Shown here one piece after another: positions 1-9,344 of a DNA stretch of 64,000 bases. The translations under genes and the position numbers were made by a program. Position 1 is the stretch's first letter. Each line of letters opens with the position of its first letter. The notes beneath the pieces were generated by a model that had not been told where the DNA came from, made no database searches, and worked only from the letters and a program-made list of their open reading frames with translations. This DNA is from Gordonia sp049847105 (GTDB lineage Bacteria > Actinomycetota > Actinomycetes > Mycobacteriales > Mycobacteriaceae): assembly GCF_049847105.1 (NCBI RefSeq), contig NZ_JBNCNS010000001.1, forward strand, positions 930,001-994,000. The letters run 5' to 3'.

Positions 1-1019
1 CCGGGCTTCGCATCCACGACGGCGGCAACGGAATTGACCAGCCGCATCGCCGTCACGATCATCCCCGACACGTTGTGGTCGCCGTGCTCGCCGTGGTGGG
101 CGAACTCGACCTTCATCTCCGGTTCACCCGAGATGAGGATGCGGTAGCAGCCGTCGCCCTCGGCGGGCTTCGGCCACTCGGGGCACTGCTGCGGATCTGT
201 ACGGGTGTAGTGCTCGAGGACGACGCGATCGACGCCGTCGACCTGCCCGACCACCTCGAAATGGAGTGCCGCCACAGTCCCTTCGGGGATCTCCACGGAC
301 ACCGTCGAATAGTCGCGGTCCGCTGCCACACGATCGTGACGCTCGACCAACGGCTCGTCCAGGGTCAGTCCGAGTCCGGCGGCGATCTGCCGGACCACGC
401 TGCCCCAGCCCATCGCCAGCACGCCCGGCAGAAGCAGGAGCGGCGTCGCATCCATCGGCTGTCCGAATCCGAAGATGTCCTTCATGACCACCGGCTGGTA
501 ATACGTCGAGTAGTCCGCGATCTCGAGGCAACGCACCTCGTCGATCCGCTGTGAGAGACTCGTCATCGCCAACGGCAGAACATCATTGGCGAAACCGGGA
601 TCGATACCGTTCACGTGCAGGCTGGCATTGCCCGATTCACCCGCCGCCGCGATCCGGTCGAGCAGCTCCCGATTCAGGATGCCCTCGGGGAATTGCAACA
701 CCACCGGGCCGCTCGACACGACGTTGATCCCGTTCTCGACGAAGAAGATGAGATCGTCGATCGCCTCGAAGATCCGATCGTCGGTCATCGCGGTGTGCAC
801 GATGCAGTCGGGCCGCAGGGCGATCAGCGCGTCACGGTCGTCGGTCGCAACGACGCCGAGTTCTCGATCGAGACCGGCGAGGTCGCCGGCATCCCTGCCG
901 ACCTTGGCCGGGTCGGACACCCAGACCCCGACGAGTTCCAGATCAGGCCGGGCATCGATCCCGGCGATTGCATGCCTACCCACGGTTCCGGTCGACCACT
1001 CGACCACACGAAGAGTCAT
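1..1019 (-). CDS. NAD(P)H-dependent amine dehydrogenase-like / DapB-like protein (3' end cut by window edge)
   Basis: The reverse strand is open from ATG at 1019 to base 1, giving at least 339 residues with no stop. The N-terminus MTLRVVEWSTGTVGRHAIAG is a Rossmann start with a G-x-x-G-type dinucleotide loop. The rest resembles the actinobacterial family annotated as dihydrodipicolinate reductase-like or NAD(P)H-dependent amine dehydrogenase. True DapB is shorter (about 250 aa), so a lysine-pathway role is unlikely. A perfect KstR-type box lies 10 bp upstream of the start (1030-1043), tying the gene to steroid catabolism by inference. The substrate is unknown. The C-terminus is outside the window. 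Confidence 0.8.
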   Translation of the reverse strand, partial: MTLRVVEWSTGTVGRHAIAGIDARPDLELVGVWVSDPAKVGRDAGDLAGLDRELGVVATDDRDALIALRPDCIVHTAMTDDRIFEAIDDLIFFVENGINVVSSGPVVLQFPEGILNRELLDRIAAAGESGNASLHVNGIDPGFANDVLPLAMTSLSQRIDEVRCLEIADYSTYYQPVVMKDIFGFGQPMDATPLLLLPGVLAMGWGSVVRQIAAGLGLTLDEPLVERHDRVAADRDYSTVSVEIPEGTVAALHFEVVGQVDGVDRVVLEHYTRTDPQQCPEWPKPAEGDGCYRILISGEPEMKVEFAHHGEHGDHNVSGMIVTAMRLVNSVAAVVDAKP

Positions 1020-1029
1020 GACCCCAAGG

Positions 1030-1043
1030 TAGAACATGTTCCA
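1030..1043. promoter_or_regulatory. KstR-type operator (TAGAACATGTTCCA)
   Basis: The sequence matches TnnAACnnGTTnnA, the operator consensus of the cholesterol regulator KstR as I recall it, at every fixed position. It lies 10 bp upstream of the start at 1019 (minus strand) and within the gap to the plus-strand gene starting near 1127. Binding is inferred from the motif only. Confidence 0.65.
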
Positions 1044-1126
1044 ATTCTGGCGTGTGATTTCTGTCGATCCTGATGGCCTCCGCGGGGATCACCTCTCGTT
1101 TGCCGAGGTCACGTACGGTCGGTGAG

Positions 1127-2029
1127 GTGACCGACCCAACCGCGCCGACGGCCGTCATCCACGACGGCCACACCACACAGATCAAATGGCACCGGGCGCG
1201 ACGTCGTGCCGACGATCCCGCTTTCACGACGTCCCGCATCATCGAGGGCATGGCGGTCGGCGCAAGTGTCGAAGTCGACCTGGTCCTCCACGCCGATCGC
1301 GGATTCGCGGTCCTGCACGACCGCGACGTCGCACACGCCACCACGGGAACCGGCCATATCTCCGAGCTCCCGGCGTCCTACGTCCGCACGCTGTTCCTGC
1401 GGTCCAACGCCGGAGTTCCCCTCGACGAGCCGGTCCTGCTCCTCGAGGACCTCGCCGACATCCTCGACAGGCAGGCGGTTCATCCGGACGCGTTGCTGCA
1501 GTTGGATTTCAAGGAGGACGCACAGGCGCTGGACACCGCAGCGATCGACACCTTCGCGCGTGCGGTCGCCCCGATTGCGCGGAACGTGATCCTCTCGTGC
1601 GGTGATGCCCAGGCCGTGCGCCTGCTGACCGATCCGGTCCCGGGCATCCGGATCGGTTACGACCCCTGCCATCACGGTGCCGTTGACCGGGTCCTGCGCT
1701 CGGGTGATTTTGCGATCTTCGTCGAGCGGGCGGTCACGGCGTCACCCCGCGCCGAGATGATCTATCTCGAGCGCCGGTTGATCCTCGAGGCGGATGGTCG
1801 CGGATTCGACATCATCGCGGCATTCCACGCGCACGCGCGCACCATCGACGCCTATGCGCTCTACCGCGCCGACGGCGAATCCGTCCGGGAGGCACGACGG
1901 CTCATCGAACTGCGGGCCGACCAGATCACGACCGACGACCCGGAGGGCGTGGTCGCGGCGCTGACGGGCGCAGCGTCGAGTTCGGCGGCCGCGGAACTCG
2001 ACGGAATCTTCGACGTGGACGGCAGGTGA
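1127..2029 (+). CDS. Glycerophosphodiester phosphodiesterase family protein
   Basis: About 300 residues. The GDPD signature is visible in degenerate form: an N-terminal His-Arg in IKWHRARR, then the metal-binding E-x-D of ASVEVDLVLH, then the LHD His-Asp pair. The usual HRG and PEN motifs are altered, so activity on glycerophosphodiesters is not certain. No signal peptide is evident, so it is probably cytosolic. The start chosen is GTG at 1127; an in-frame ATG at 1073 would add 18 residues without a recognisable ribosome site. It is followed 52 bp later by an SMP-30 protein on the same strand, so the two may be cotranscribed. Confidence 0.65.
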   Translation: MTDPTAPTAVIHDGHTTQIKWHRARRRADDPAFTTSRIIEGMAVGASVEVDLVLHADRGFAVLHDRDVAHATTGTGHISELPASYVRTLFLRSNAGVPLDEPVLLLEDLADILDRQAVHPDALLQLDFKEDAQALDTAAIDTFARAVAPIARNVILSCGDAQAVRLLTDPVPGIRIGYDPCHHGAVDRVLRSGDFAIFVERAVTASPRAEMIYLERRLILEADGRGFDIIAAFHAHARTIDAYALYRADGESVREARRLIELRADQITTDDPEGVVAALTGAASSSAAAELDGIFDVDGR

Positions 2030-2081
2030 TCGGCGACACTGGGAAGACGTTCGAAAACACCACTTCCGGGAGGAAGGCATC

Positions 2082-2999
2082 ATGAGCATCGAAGGAAACG
2101 CCCAGCGTCGTGGCATCACCACCGTCGGAGACGGATTCGCGTATCTGGAATGCCCACGGTGGCACGCCGGACGGATCTGGTTCGTGGACTTCTACACCTA
2201 TCGCGTGTGCTCGGCGGCCGCGGACGGCAGCGACCTCAAGGTCGAGGCGGAGGTGCCCCAGCAACCGTCCGGGCTGGGCTGGCTGCCCGACGACAGGCTC
2301 CTGATCGTCTCGATGCGCGACGCCCGGATACTCCGTCGCGAGCCCGACGGCGAGCTGGTGACACACGCTGATCTCTCGGGATACGTGTCCGGCCATCCCA
2401 ACGACATGGTCGTCGACCCGTCATCCGGTCGCGCATACGTCGGCGAGTTCGGATTCGATCTCATGGGCGGTGCACCGCTGCAGACCGCGGTGCTGCTGAG
2501 GGTCGATCCCGATGGGTCGGTCACCGTCGCCGCGGACGACCTGTGGTTCCCCAACGGCAGCGTGATCACCGACGCCGGGGTCCTGCTGGTCGACGAGACC
2601 TTCGGCAATCGGGTCACCGCGTTCGACATCGGCGACGACGGCAGCCTCACCAACCGTCGGGTGTGGGCACAGTTCGGCGAGCTGCCCACGGATACCGAGA
2701 TCGAGAAGGCGCTTCCCCAACTCTCCGTCGCGCCCGACGGCTGCTGCCTCGACGCCGACGGCGCGCTCTGGATCGCCGACGCGCTCGGCGCCCGTCTCGT
2801 CCGGGTCGTCGAGGGTGGCGACATCGTCGACGAGATCCCGGTGGGCACCGGCGTCTTCGCCTGCATGCTCGGCGGATCGGACGGACGCACGCTGTTCGCC
2901 TGTGCCGCACCGGATTTTCACGAGGAAGCCCGTAAGAACGCGCGCGAGGGAAGCCTCATCGCGATCTCGGTGGACGTGCCGCACGCGGGCACGCCCTGA
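2082..2999 (+). CDS. SMP-30/gluconolactonase/LRE family protein
   Basis: A 305-residue protein with the beta-propeller pattern of the SMP-30/gluconolactonase family: an N-terminal acidic residue in YLECPRWH, the mid-protein HPNDMVVD and WFPNGSVI metal-site segments, and CLDADGALWIAD near the C-terminus. Family members hydrolyse sugar or other lactones in the cytosol using a divalent metal. The ATG at 2082 follows a good ribosome site (GGAGGAAGG). The actual lactone cannot be read from sequence. It may be cotranscribed with the glycerophosphodiesterase-like gene 52 bp upstream. Confidence 0.85.
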   Translation: MSIEGNAQRRGITTVGDGFAYLECPRWHAGRIWFVDFYTYRVCSAAADGSDLKVEAEVPQQPSGLGWLPDDRLLIVSMRDARILRREPDGELVTHADLSGYVSGHPNDMVVDPSSGRAYVGEFGFDLMGGAPLQTAVLLRVDPDGSVTVAADDLWFPNGSVITDAGVLLVDETFGNRVTAFDIGDDGSLTNRRVWAQFGELPTDTEIEKALPQLSVAPDGCCLDADGALWIADALGARLVRVVEGGDIVDEIPVGTGVFACMLGGSDGRTLFACAAPDFHEEARKNAREGSLIAISVDVPHAGTP

Positions 3000-3029
3000 T
3001 TCCGGCCGAGTGCTGATCCCGACCGAGCG

Positions 3030-5321
3030 TCAGCCGAACAACGTCGGCAGCGTGCCCTCGTAGACCTCACGCAATTCGGTGAGCGGGATCTCGAACTGAC
3101 CCTGCACCGACACCGCATCGCTGCCCTGATCGACCACACCGACCCGAGCCCACGGCATGCCGCGCGCATCGAGCATCGACGTGAAGCGTGACTCCTCGGT
3201 GCGCGGCACCGCGACCACGGCTCGACCCGCCGACTCGGAGAACAGCCACACGAACGGATCGGCATCTTCGGGAAGCAAAATGCGACAACCGGTCTCGCCG
3301 GCGAGCGCGGATTCGACGACCGCCTGGATGAGTCCACCCTCGGACAGGTCGTGCGCAGCGGACACGAGACCGTCGCGCGAGGCCGCCATCAGGATGTCGG
3401 CCAGCAAGCGCTCGTGTTCGAGGTCGACCTGCGGCGGCACACCGCCGAGATGGTCGTGGGTGACCTGCGCCCAGATCGAGCCGTCGAACTCGTCGAGGGT
3501 CGATCCGAGCAGGATCAGGGTCTCCCCCGGCTCGGTACCGAACCCGGTCGGGATGCGGCGATGCACATCGTCGATCACACCCAGCACACCGACGACCGGC
3601 GTGGGCAGGATCGGAGTCGACCCGGTCTGGTTGTAGAAGCTCACGTTGCCGCCCGTCACCGGGATGCCCAGCTGAGCGCAGCCGTCGGCGAGCCCGCGCA
3701 CGGCCTGCTGGAACTGCCACATCACCGCCGGGTCCTCGGGAGAACCGAAGTTCAGGCAGTTCGTCACCGCCTTGGGCGCTGCGCCCGACACCGCGACGTT
3801 CCGGTAGGCCTCGGCCAGCGCGAGCTGCGCACCGCGGTAGGGATCGAGGAAGGTGTAGCGACCCGACGCGTCGGTGGCCAGCGCGATGCCGCGGCCCGAG
3901 CTCTCGTCGATCCGGATCATGCCGGAGTCGGCGTTCTCGGCGAGCACGGTGTTGCCGCGGACGTACCGGTCGTACTGCTCGGTGATGAACTTGCGGCTGC
4001 ACAATGCCGGCGAGCCGAGCATCTGCAGCACCGTGGCACGCAGCGTGTCCGGGGTGTCCGGGCGCTCGAGCGGGGCGGACGTCGACTCGATCACCCCGTC
4101 CTGCCAGTCGGGTCGTGCCACCGGTCGCTCATAGACCGGGCCGTCGTGGGCGACGGTGCGCGGCGGAACATCGACGACGGTCTCGCCGTGCCAGGTGATC
4201 TGGAGCTGATCCCCGTCGGTGACCTCACCGATCACGGTGGCCAGCACGTCCCACTTCTTGCAGACCTCGAGGAACGCGTCCACGTTGTCGGGGGTGACCA
4301 CGGCGCACATACGTTCCTGCGACTCGCTCGACAGCACCTCGGCCGGGGTCATGCCCTCGGCGCGCATGGGCACCTTCTCCAGATCGATGTGCATACCGCC
4401 GTCGCCGGCGGCGGCCAGTTCGGAGGTCGCGCAGGACAGACCGGCACCGCCGAGGTCCTGGATACCGACGACCAGACCGGCGTGATAGAGCTCGAGGCAG
4501 CACTCGATGAGCACCTTCTCGGTGAACGGGTCGCCGACCTGCACGCTCGGCAACTTCTTGCGATTCGGACCCGACTGGCCATCGCCGTCGTCATCGAAGG
4601 TCTCCGACGCCAGTACCGAGACTCCGCCGATGCCGTCGAGTCCGGTGCGCGCACCGAACAGGATGATCTTGTTGCCCGCTCCCGACGCGAAGGCCAGGTG
4701 CAGGTCCTCGGTCCGCAGCACGCCCGCGCACAGGGCGTTGACCAGCGGATTGCCCGCGTAGCTGGCGTCGAAGACGGTTTCGCCGCCGACGTTGGGCAGT
4801 CCGAGCGAGTTTCCGTAGCCACCCACGCCGCGAACCACGCCGTCGACGACACGGCGGGTGTCGGGCGCGTCGGCGGGACCGAAGCGGAGCTGGTCCATGA
4901 CCGCGATCGGACGGGCGCCCATCGCCATGATGTCGCGCACGATGCCGCCGACACCGGTTGCCGCGCCCTGGTAGGGCTCGACGTAACTCGGATGATTGTG
5001 CGATTCCACCTTGAAGGTCACCGCCCAGCCGTCACCGACGTCGACGACGCCCGCGTTCTCACCGATGCCGGCCAGCATGCCGGCCCGCATCTCGTCGGTG
5101 GTGGTCTCCCCGAAGTAGCGCAGATGCACCTTCGACGACTTGTAGCTGCAGTGCTCGGACCACATGACCGAGTACATCGCGAGCTCCGCGTCGGTGGGCC
5201 GACGGCCCAGGATCTCGCGGATCCGGGCGTACTCGTCGTCCTTGAGACCGAGTTCACGGAACGGTTGGGGTTGATCTGGGCTGCCGGCAGCGGCTGAGAC
5301 GGTATCCACCTGCGCATTCAC
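3030..5321 (-). CDS. purL: Phosphoribosylformylglycinamidine synthase subunit PurL
   Basis: A 763-residue protein, the length of small-type PurL. It is the ATP-dependent synthetase subunit converting FGAR and glutamine-derived ammonia to FGAM in purine synthesis, working with PurQ and PurS, which are not in the window. Visible signatures include the early MYSVMWSEHCSYKSSK segment, VESHNHPS, the Gly-rich GVGGIVRDI, and the second-half EGGLIQAVVE. The gene is head-to-head with the EccA-like gene across a 136-bp gap. It is a housekeeping gene with no sign of damage. Confidence 0.97.
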   Translation of the reverse strand: MNAQVDTVSAAAGSPDQPQPFRELGLKDDEYARIREILGRRPTDAELAMYSVMWSEHCSYKSSKVHLRYFGETTTDEMRAGMLAGIGENAGVVDVGDGWAVTFKVESHNHPSYVEPYQGAATGVGGIVRDIMAMGARPIAVMDQLRFGPADAPDTRRVVDGVVRGVGGYGNSLGLPNVGGETVFDASYAGNPLVNALCAGVLRTEDLHLAFASGAGNKIILFGARTGLDGIGGVSVLASETFDDDGDGQSGPNRKKLPSVQVGDPFTEKVLIECCLELYHAGLVVGIQDLGGAGLSCATSELAAAGDGGMHIDLEKVPMRAEGMTPAEVLSSESQERMCAVVTPDNVDAFLEVCKKWDVLATVIGEVTDGDQLQITWHGETVVDVPPRTVAHDGPVYERPVARPDWQDGVIESTSAPLERPDTPDTLRATVLQMLGSPALCSRKFITEQYDRYVRGNTVLAENADSGMIRIDESSGRGIALATDASGRYTFLDPYRGAQLALAEAYRNVAVSGAAPKAVTNCLNFGSPEDPAVMWQFQQAVRGLADGCAQLGIPVTGGNVSFYNQTGSTPILPTPVVGVLGVIDDVHRRIPTGFGTEPGETLILLGSTLDEFDGSIWAQVTHDHLGGVPPQVDLEHERLLADILMAASRDGLVSAAHDLSEGGLIQAVVESALAGETGCRILLPEDADPFVWLFSESAGRAVVAVPRTEESRFTSMLDARGMPWARVGVVDQGSDAVSVQGQFEIPLTELREVYEGTLPTLFG

Positions 5322-5457
5322 TCTAGCCAGTGTAGGTGAGGCGCCATCGCGGGCGCGTGGTGGCGTGACTCATGCCAACGCTAGGCTGACTTCGGACACG
5401 AACAGGTCGACGACGTCGACGACGGCCTGCACGAGGCATGTATCTGGGGGGCCTGAG

Positions 5458-7254
5458 ATGGCAGACGTCCGCAAGGCGCGGCAACTGTTCGAACTCGGCG
5501 TGTTGTCGCTGGGCATCGCGGTCGAGGGCCAGGAACCGATCAACAATCCACAGCAGGCCGCCAAGGCTTTCACCCGCGCCAGCGAATGGGACCCGACGAT
5601 GGGCGACGCGTGGCTGGGCCGGCTGGCCGGTGGTGAGGACACCGACGAGGTCCTCCTCGCCCTGTACCGCAATCGCGGCACCATCGGCCATGAACAACGG
5701 CGTCTCGGGCTACCGCAGGGCACGCTGGCCGGGCGCTGGGTGGTGGGCGACATCAGTTACCACCTGTCCGGTGTCACGGAGGCGACCGCGGCCTACGCGT
5801 CGTCGTTGGCGCGCGGCAAGGACTTCGCCGGGGCCCAGGAGGTGCTGGACGAGATCCCGGCCGCTCGTCGTGTACCGATCGTCGAATTCGTGCAGGCGAC
5901 CCTGTTCATGGCGACCCAGCGCTGGACGGATCTGTTGACCGCGCTGCGCCGCTCGGAGCGGTGGAACGACACCTTCCTCCAAGCCGCCGCCGACTACATG
6001 GCCGGCACCGCGTGCATCCAGATGGGCATGTTCGGCGAGGGAATCCGACGACTGCAGAATGCGGTCGAGGGCCCTATCCCGGCGCTCGCCACCGAGGCGA
6101 TGGTCGCCCACGGCATGGCGCTGCGCGAGCAGGGGCAGGAGGAGAAGGCCCGTGCGTTGTTCGAGCAGGCCTACGCCCGCAATCCGAACTCCATCGCGGG
6201 CCAGGCGCTGAAATCACCGAGCTTCCGCCTCGTGATCACCTCACCCGACGAGATCGCCGAACGCCGCGACCCGTGGGATCCCCGGTCTGTCACCGACCCG
6301 GTCGAGACCCTCGTCTCGGATACCACCGAACAGCCCGAGATGGCCGAGATGGTCGACGACGCCCAGCGTGAGCTCGGCGATCAGATCGGACTGGATTCCG
6401 TCAAAGAGCAAGTGGCAAAACTACAATCGGCCGCGACTCTGGCAAGGGTCCGAGCCGATCGCGGACTGAACACCGCGGCGCGGAGCCTGCATCTCGCCTT
6501 CACCGGCCCACCGGGAACGGGCAAGACCACAGTGGCGCGGATCGTCGCCAAGATCTATTGCGGGCTCGGATTCATCAAGACGGACAAGGTGATCGAGGCG
6601 ACACGTCGCGACCTCGTCGGCGAGCACCTCGGGTCGACCGCACCCAAGACGTCGGCGGTCATCGACTCGGCGATGGACGGCGTGCTGTTCATCGATGAGG
6701 CCTACACGCTGATCCAGCAGGGGCTCTCGGGCGGGGATGCGTTCGGCAAGGAGGCCGTCGACACCCTGCTCGCCCGAATGGAGGACGACCGCGACCGACT
6801 GGTGGTGATCATCGCCGGTTACGACTCCGAGATCGACCGTTTCCTGTCGTCCAACGACGGTCTCGCGTCCCGCTTCGCACGCCGCGTGCGTTTCGACTCC
6901 TACACTCCCGAAGAGTTGGCCCGGATCGGTGAGTTCATTGCGCGCAAACGGGATTCGCTCCTCACCCCCGAGGCGGTCACCGAGATCGAGTTGGCCTGTA
7001 CCCCGCTCTACCACGATGTACGCGGCGATGGTCCGGCCCGGCGACGGGCCAGCGACATCGCCGGCAACGGGCGCTTCATCCGCAACATCATCGAGGCCGC
7101 CGAAGAGGAGCGCGAGTACCGCCTCTCCGCTCTCGGCGATCTCGAGTCACTGTCACATGACGATCTGATGCGCGTCGAGGTGAACGACGTCCGGACCGCA
7201 CTGTCGGGGGTGCTGTCGGGTCTGCAGCTCAGCCATAACCGATCGACGCGATGA
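5458..7254 (+). CDS. EccA-like AAA+ ATPase (type VII secretion chaperone family), not in an ESX cluster
   Basis: 598 residues from ATG 5458, preceded by a G-rich ribosome site. The N-terminal half is helical and TPR-like. The C-terminal half is an AAA+ module with Walker A GPPGTGKTT (about residues 350-358) and Walker B VLFIDEAYT (about 409-417), plus the ASRFARRVRF arginine-finger region. This is the EccA architecture (EccA1 is about 573 aa). EccA proteins are cytosolic ATPases that handle ESX substrates. No esx, PE/PPE, eccB-E or mycP gene is nearby, so the partner is unknown. Its last 26 bp overlap the convergent TetR gene. Confidence 0.85.
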   Translation: MADVRKARQLFELGVLSLGIAVEGQEPINNPQQAAKAFTRASEWDPTMGDAWLGRLAGGEDTDEVLLALYRNRGTIGHEQRRLGLPQGTLAGRWVVGDISYHLSGVTEATAAYASSLARGKDFAGAQEVLDEIPAARRVPIVEFVQATLFMATQRWTDLLTALRRSERWNDTFLQAAADYMAGTACIQMGMFGEGIRRLQNAVEGPIPALATEAMVAHGMALREQGQEEKARALFEQAYARNPNSIAGQALKSPSFRLVITSPDEIAERRDPWDPRSVTDPVETLVSDTTEQPEMAEMVDDAQRELGDQIGLDSVKEQVAKLQSAATLARVRADRGLNTAARSLHLAFTGPPGTGKTTVARIVAKIYCGLGFIKTDKVIEATRRDLVGEHLGSTAPKTSAVIDSAMDGVLFIDEAYTLIQQGLSGGDAFGKEAVDTLLARMEDDRDRLVVIIAGYDSEIDRFLSSNDGLASRFARRVRFDSYTPEELARIGEFIARKRDSLLTPEAVTEIELACTPLYHDVRGDGPARRRASDIAGNGRFIRNIIEAAEEEREYRLSALGDLESLSHDDLMRVEVNDVRTALSGVLSGLQLSHNRSTR

Positions 7255-7846
7255 CGTGGTGCCGGTGGGGCTCACCCTCCAGCTTGTGGAGGTACCCCTC
7301 GATGAACTCGAACGTCTCGCGATGACCCTTCTCGAACCCGAGCCACTTCTCCATCATCACCAGCCGGGACACACTCGTGATGATCACGATCAGCACCTCC
7401 GCCGGCAGCTCCCGCGAGCTCACGCCGTAACTGGGTAACAGCTTCTCGATCGCCTCCTGCGCCTGATCGCGTAGTTGCTCCGAGTACCGAGCGATCTCCG
7501 TGCGGAGATCCTTGCGGTGATTGGCCAGCGCGAGGAGTTCGGTCGTGAACTGGGAAACCGACGGGTCGATGCTGAACTGCCACAGCGCCCACAGCGGCTG
7601 CGGCGACTCGAGCAGAGCCCGCTGTTGTTCCAGCCCCTGCTCCGCCCGGCGCCGGAACATCTCCAAGAACAGGTCGTCCATCGTGCGGAAGTAGTAGTGC
7701 ACGAGCTGCGGCTTCAGCCCGGCGGTCTGTGCGACCTTCCGTGAAGTGACTGCGGCATAGCCACTTTCGAGCATGAGAGCCTCGGCCGCATCCAACAGGA
7801 TTGACCTGTTCTTGGCCTCCACCGATCCGAATCTGCGCTCGGTCAC
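7229..7846 (-). CDS. TetR/AcrR-family transcriptional regulator
   Basis: 205 residues. The N-terminal HTH contains AAEALMLESGYAAVTSRKVA and then the LKPQLVHYYF recognition segment, typical of TetR repressors. The C-terminal half is a helical ligand domain of the usual length. It is divergent from the P450-SDR-mce genes and tail-overlaps the EccA-like gene by 26 bp. By position it is the likely regulator of the P450 and mce genes, and palindromes in the 216-bp divergent gap are candidate operators. The ligand is unknown; a steroid or fatty-acid derivative is a guess from context. Confidence 0.9.
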   Translation of the reverse strand: MTERRFGSVEAKNRSILLDAAEALMLESGYAAVTSRKVAQTAGLKPQLVHYYFRTMDDLFLEMFRRRAEQGLEQQRALLESPQPLWALWQFSIDPSVSQFTTELLALANHRKDLRTEIARYSEQLRDQAQEAIEKLLPSYGVSSRELPAEVLIVIITSVSRLVMMEKWLGFEKGHRETFEFIEGYLHKLEGEPHRHHVIASIGYG

Positions 7847-7964
7847 ACTCGCCGCCTTTCCTGTCGCGCCCCGAACTCACCCTAAACCGGAAATGGGATA
7901 TGTCCATTTTGAGAATGTGATCTTGACCTCACTCGTTGGAGCGTGGTAACAAGTACTACACCCC

Positions 7965-7982
7965 GCTGAGCACTCGCTCAGC
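7965..7982. promoter_or_regulatory. Palindrome in TetR/P450 divergent promoter region (candidate operator)
   Basis: GCTGAG-CACTCG-CTCAGC is a perfect 6-bp inverted repeat 81 bp before the P450 start. A possible sigma-70-like promoter lies just upstream (TTGACC at 7923, TAACAA at 7947, 18-bp spacer). A second inverted repeat, AAATGG-N7-CCATTT, lies nearer the TetR start. Assignment to the TetR protein is by position only. Confidence 0.45.
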
Positions 7983-8062
7983 ATCTTTACCCAGAGTTCC
8001 CAGCCAACACAGCCCTTACGCATCCCGCTCTCTGACGAGAGTTGCCGCACAGGAGGTTTCCG

Positions 8063-9340
8063 GTGAGCGATCTGACCGAACTGAATTACTTCACCGACGC
8101 GAGCCTGGTTCCCGACCCATACCCCTACTTCGACGAGTTGCGCAGCAAGTGCCCCGTGACCAAGGAGCCACACTTCGGCGTCCTCGCGATCACCGGACAT
8201 GCAGAGGCGGTGACCGTCCTCAAGGACCCCGCCACGTTCTCGTCCTGCCTCGCCGCCACCGGCCCCTTCCCCGGCCTGCCGTTCGAGCCCGAGGGGGATG
8301 ACGTCGGTGACCTCATCGACCAGCATCGCGACGAATTGCCCCTCCACGAGCACATGGTGACCATGGACCCCCCGGACCACAGCCGCGCTCGCAGCCTGCT
8401 GAGCCGCCTCCTCACGCCACGGCGTATCCAGGAGAACGAGGAGTTCATGTGGAAGCTGGCCGACGAGTACATCGAGGAGTTCGTGGGCAACGGCGAGTGT
8501 GAACTCATGTCGGACTTCGCAAAACCGTTCTCACTCCTGGTGATCGCCGACCTGCTAGGCGTTCCGGAGGAGGATCACGAGGAGTTCCGGACCGTTCTCG
8601 GAGCGCCGCGTAAGGGCGCCCGGCCGGGCGCCATGGACTCGGAGGTCATGTCCGACAACCCGCTGCAATGGCTCGACGACAAGTTCACGAAGTACATCGA
8701 GGACCGCCGCGCGACGCCCCGCGGCGACGTCCTCACGGCCCTGGCCGAATCGAAGTACAAGGACGGCAGCACGCCCGAGGTTGTCGAGGTGGTGCGGACC
8801 GCGACATTCCTCTTCGCCGCGGGCCAGGAGACCACGACCAAGCTGATCAGCGCCGCGCTCCGTGTGATCGGTGAGCGACCGGACATCCAGCAGCGACTGC
8901 GCGACGACCCGGAGCTGATCCCGATCTTCATCGAGGAGACACTGCGGCTGGAGAGCCCGGTGAAGAGCGGTTTCCGGGTGGCGCGCAAGAACACGACGGT
9001 CGGCGAGACCGCCGTACCCGCCGGCACGACCCTGATGTTCTGCCCGGGTGCGGCCAATCGCGACCCCGATCACTTCCCGGATCCGAACACCTTCGATCTC
9101 GAGCGCACCAATGTGCGCGAGCATCTGACCTTCGGCCGCGGGATCCATTCGTGCCCGGGCAGCCCGCTCGCCCGCATCGAGGGCCGGGTCACCGTCGAGC
9201 GTTTCCTGGCCCGCATGGCCGACATCCGCGTGTCCGAAGAGCACCACGGTCACAACGGCCACCGTCACTACGACTTCGAACCGACCTACATCCTGCGCGG
9301 GCTCACCACTCTGCACCTCGATTTCACCCCGAAGGCCTGA
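8063..9340 (+). CDS. Cytochrome P450
   Basis: 425 residues from GTG 8063, which follows an excellent AGGAGG ribosome site. P450 hallmarks are present: I-helix FAAGQETTT (251-259), the ExxR of ETLR (292-295), and the heme loop FGRGIHSCPG with Cys364 as thiolate ligand. It is a soluble class I monooxygenase needing ferredoxin and reductase, neither encoded next to it. The HGHNGHRHYDF stretch near the C-terminus is unusually His-rich. It is followed 4 bp later by an SDR and then by the mce operon, so it probably oxidises a substrate linked to Mce import (inference). The exact CYP family is not assigned. Confidence 0.95.
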   Translation: MSDLTELNYFTDASLVPDPYPYFDELRSKCPVTKEPHFGVLAITGHAEAVTVLKDPATFSSCLAATGPFPGLPFEPEGDDVGDLIDQHRDELPLHEHMVTMDPPDHSRARSLLSRLLTPRRIQENEEFMWKLADEYIEEFVGNGECELMSDFAKPFSLLVIADLLGVPEEDHEEFRTVLGAPRKGARPGAMDSEVMSDNPLQWLDDKFTKYIEDRRATPRGDVLTALAESKYKDGSTPEVVEVVRTATFLFAAGQETTTKLISAALRVIGERPDIQQRLRDDPELIPIFIEETLRLESPVKSGFRVARKNTTVGETAVPAGTTLMFCPGAANRDPDHFPDPNTFDLERTNVREHLTFGRGIHSCPGSPLARIEGRVTVERFLARMADIRVSEEHHGHNGHRHYDFEPTYILRGLTTLHLDFTPKA

Positions 9341-9344
9341 GAGC

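Noticed and set aside
3351..5297. A 648-codon open frame on the plus strand
   Set aside because: It is antisense to purL with no domain; it is a shadow of a well-conserved gene.
7949..7962. AACAAGTACTACAC considered as a KstR2 site
   Set aside because: Only the left half matches; the CTTG half is missing.
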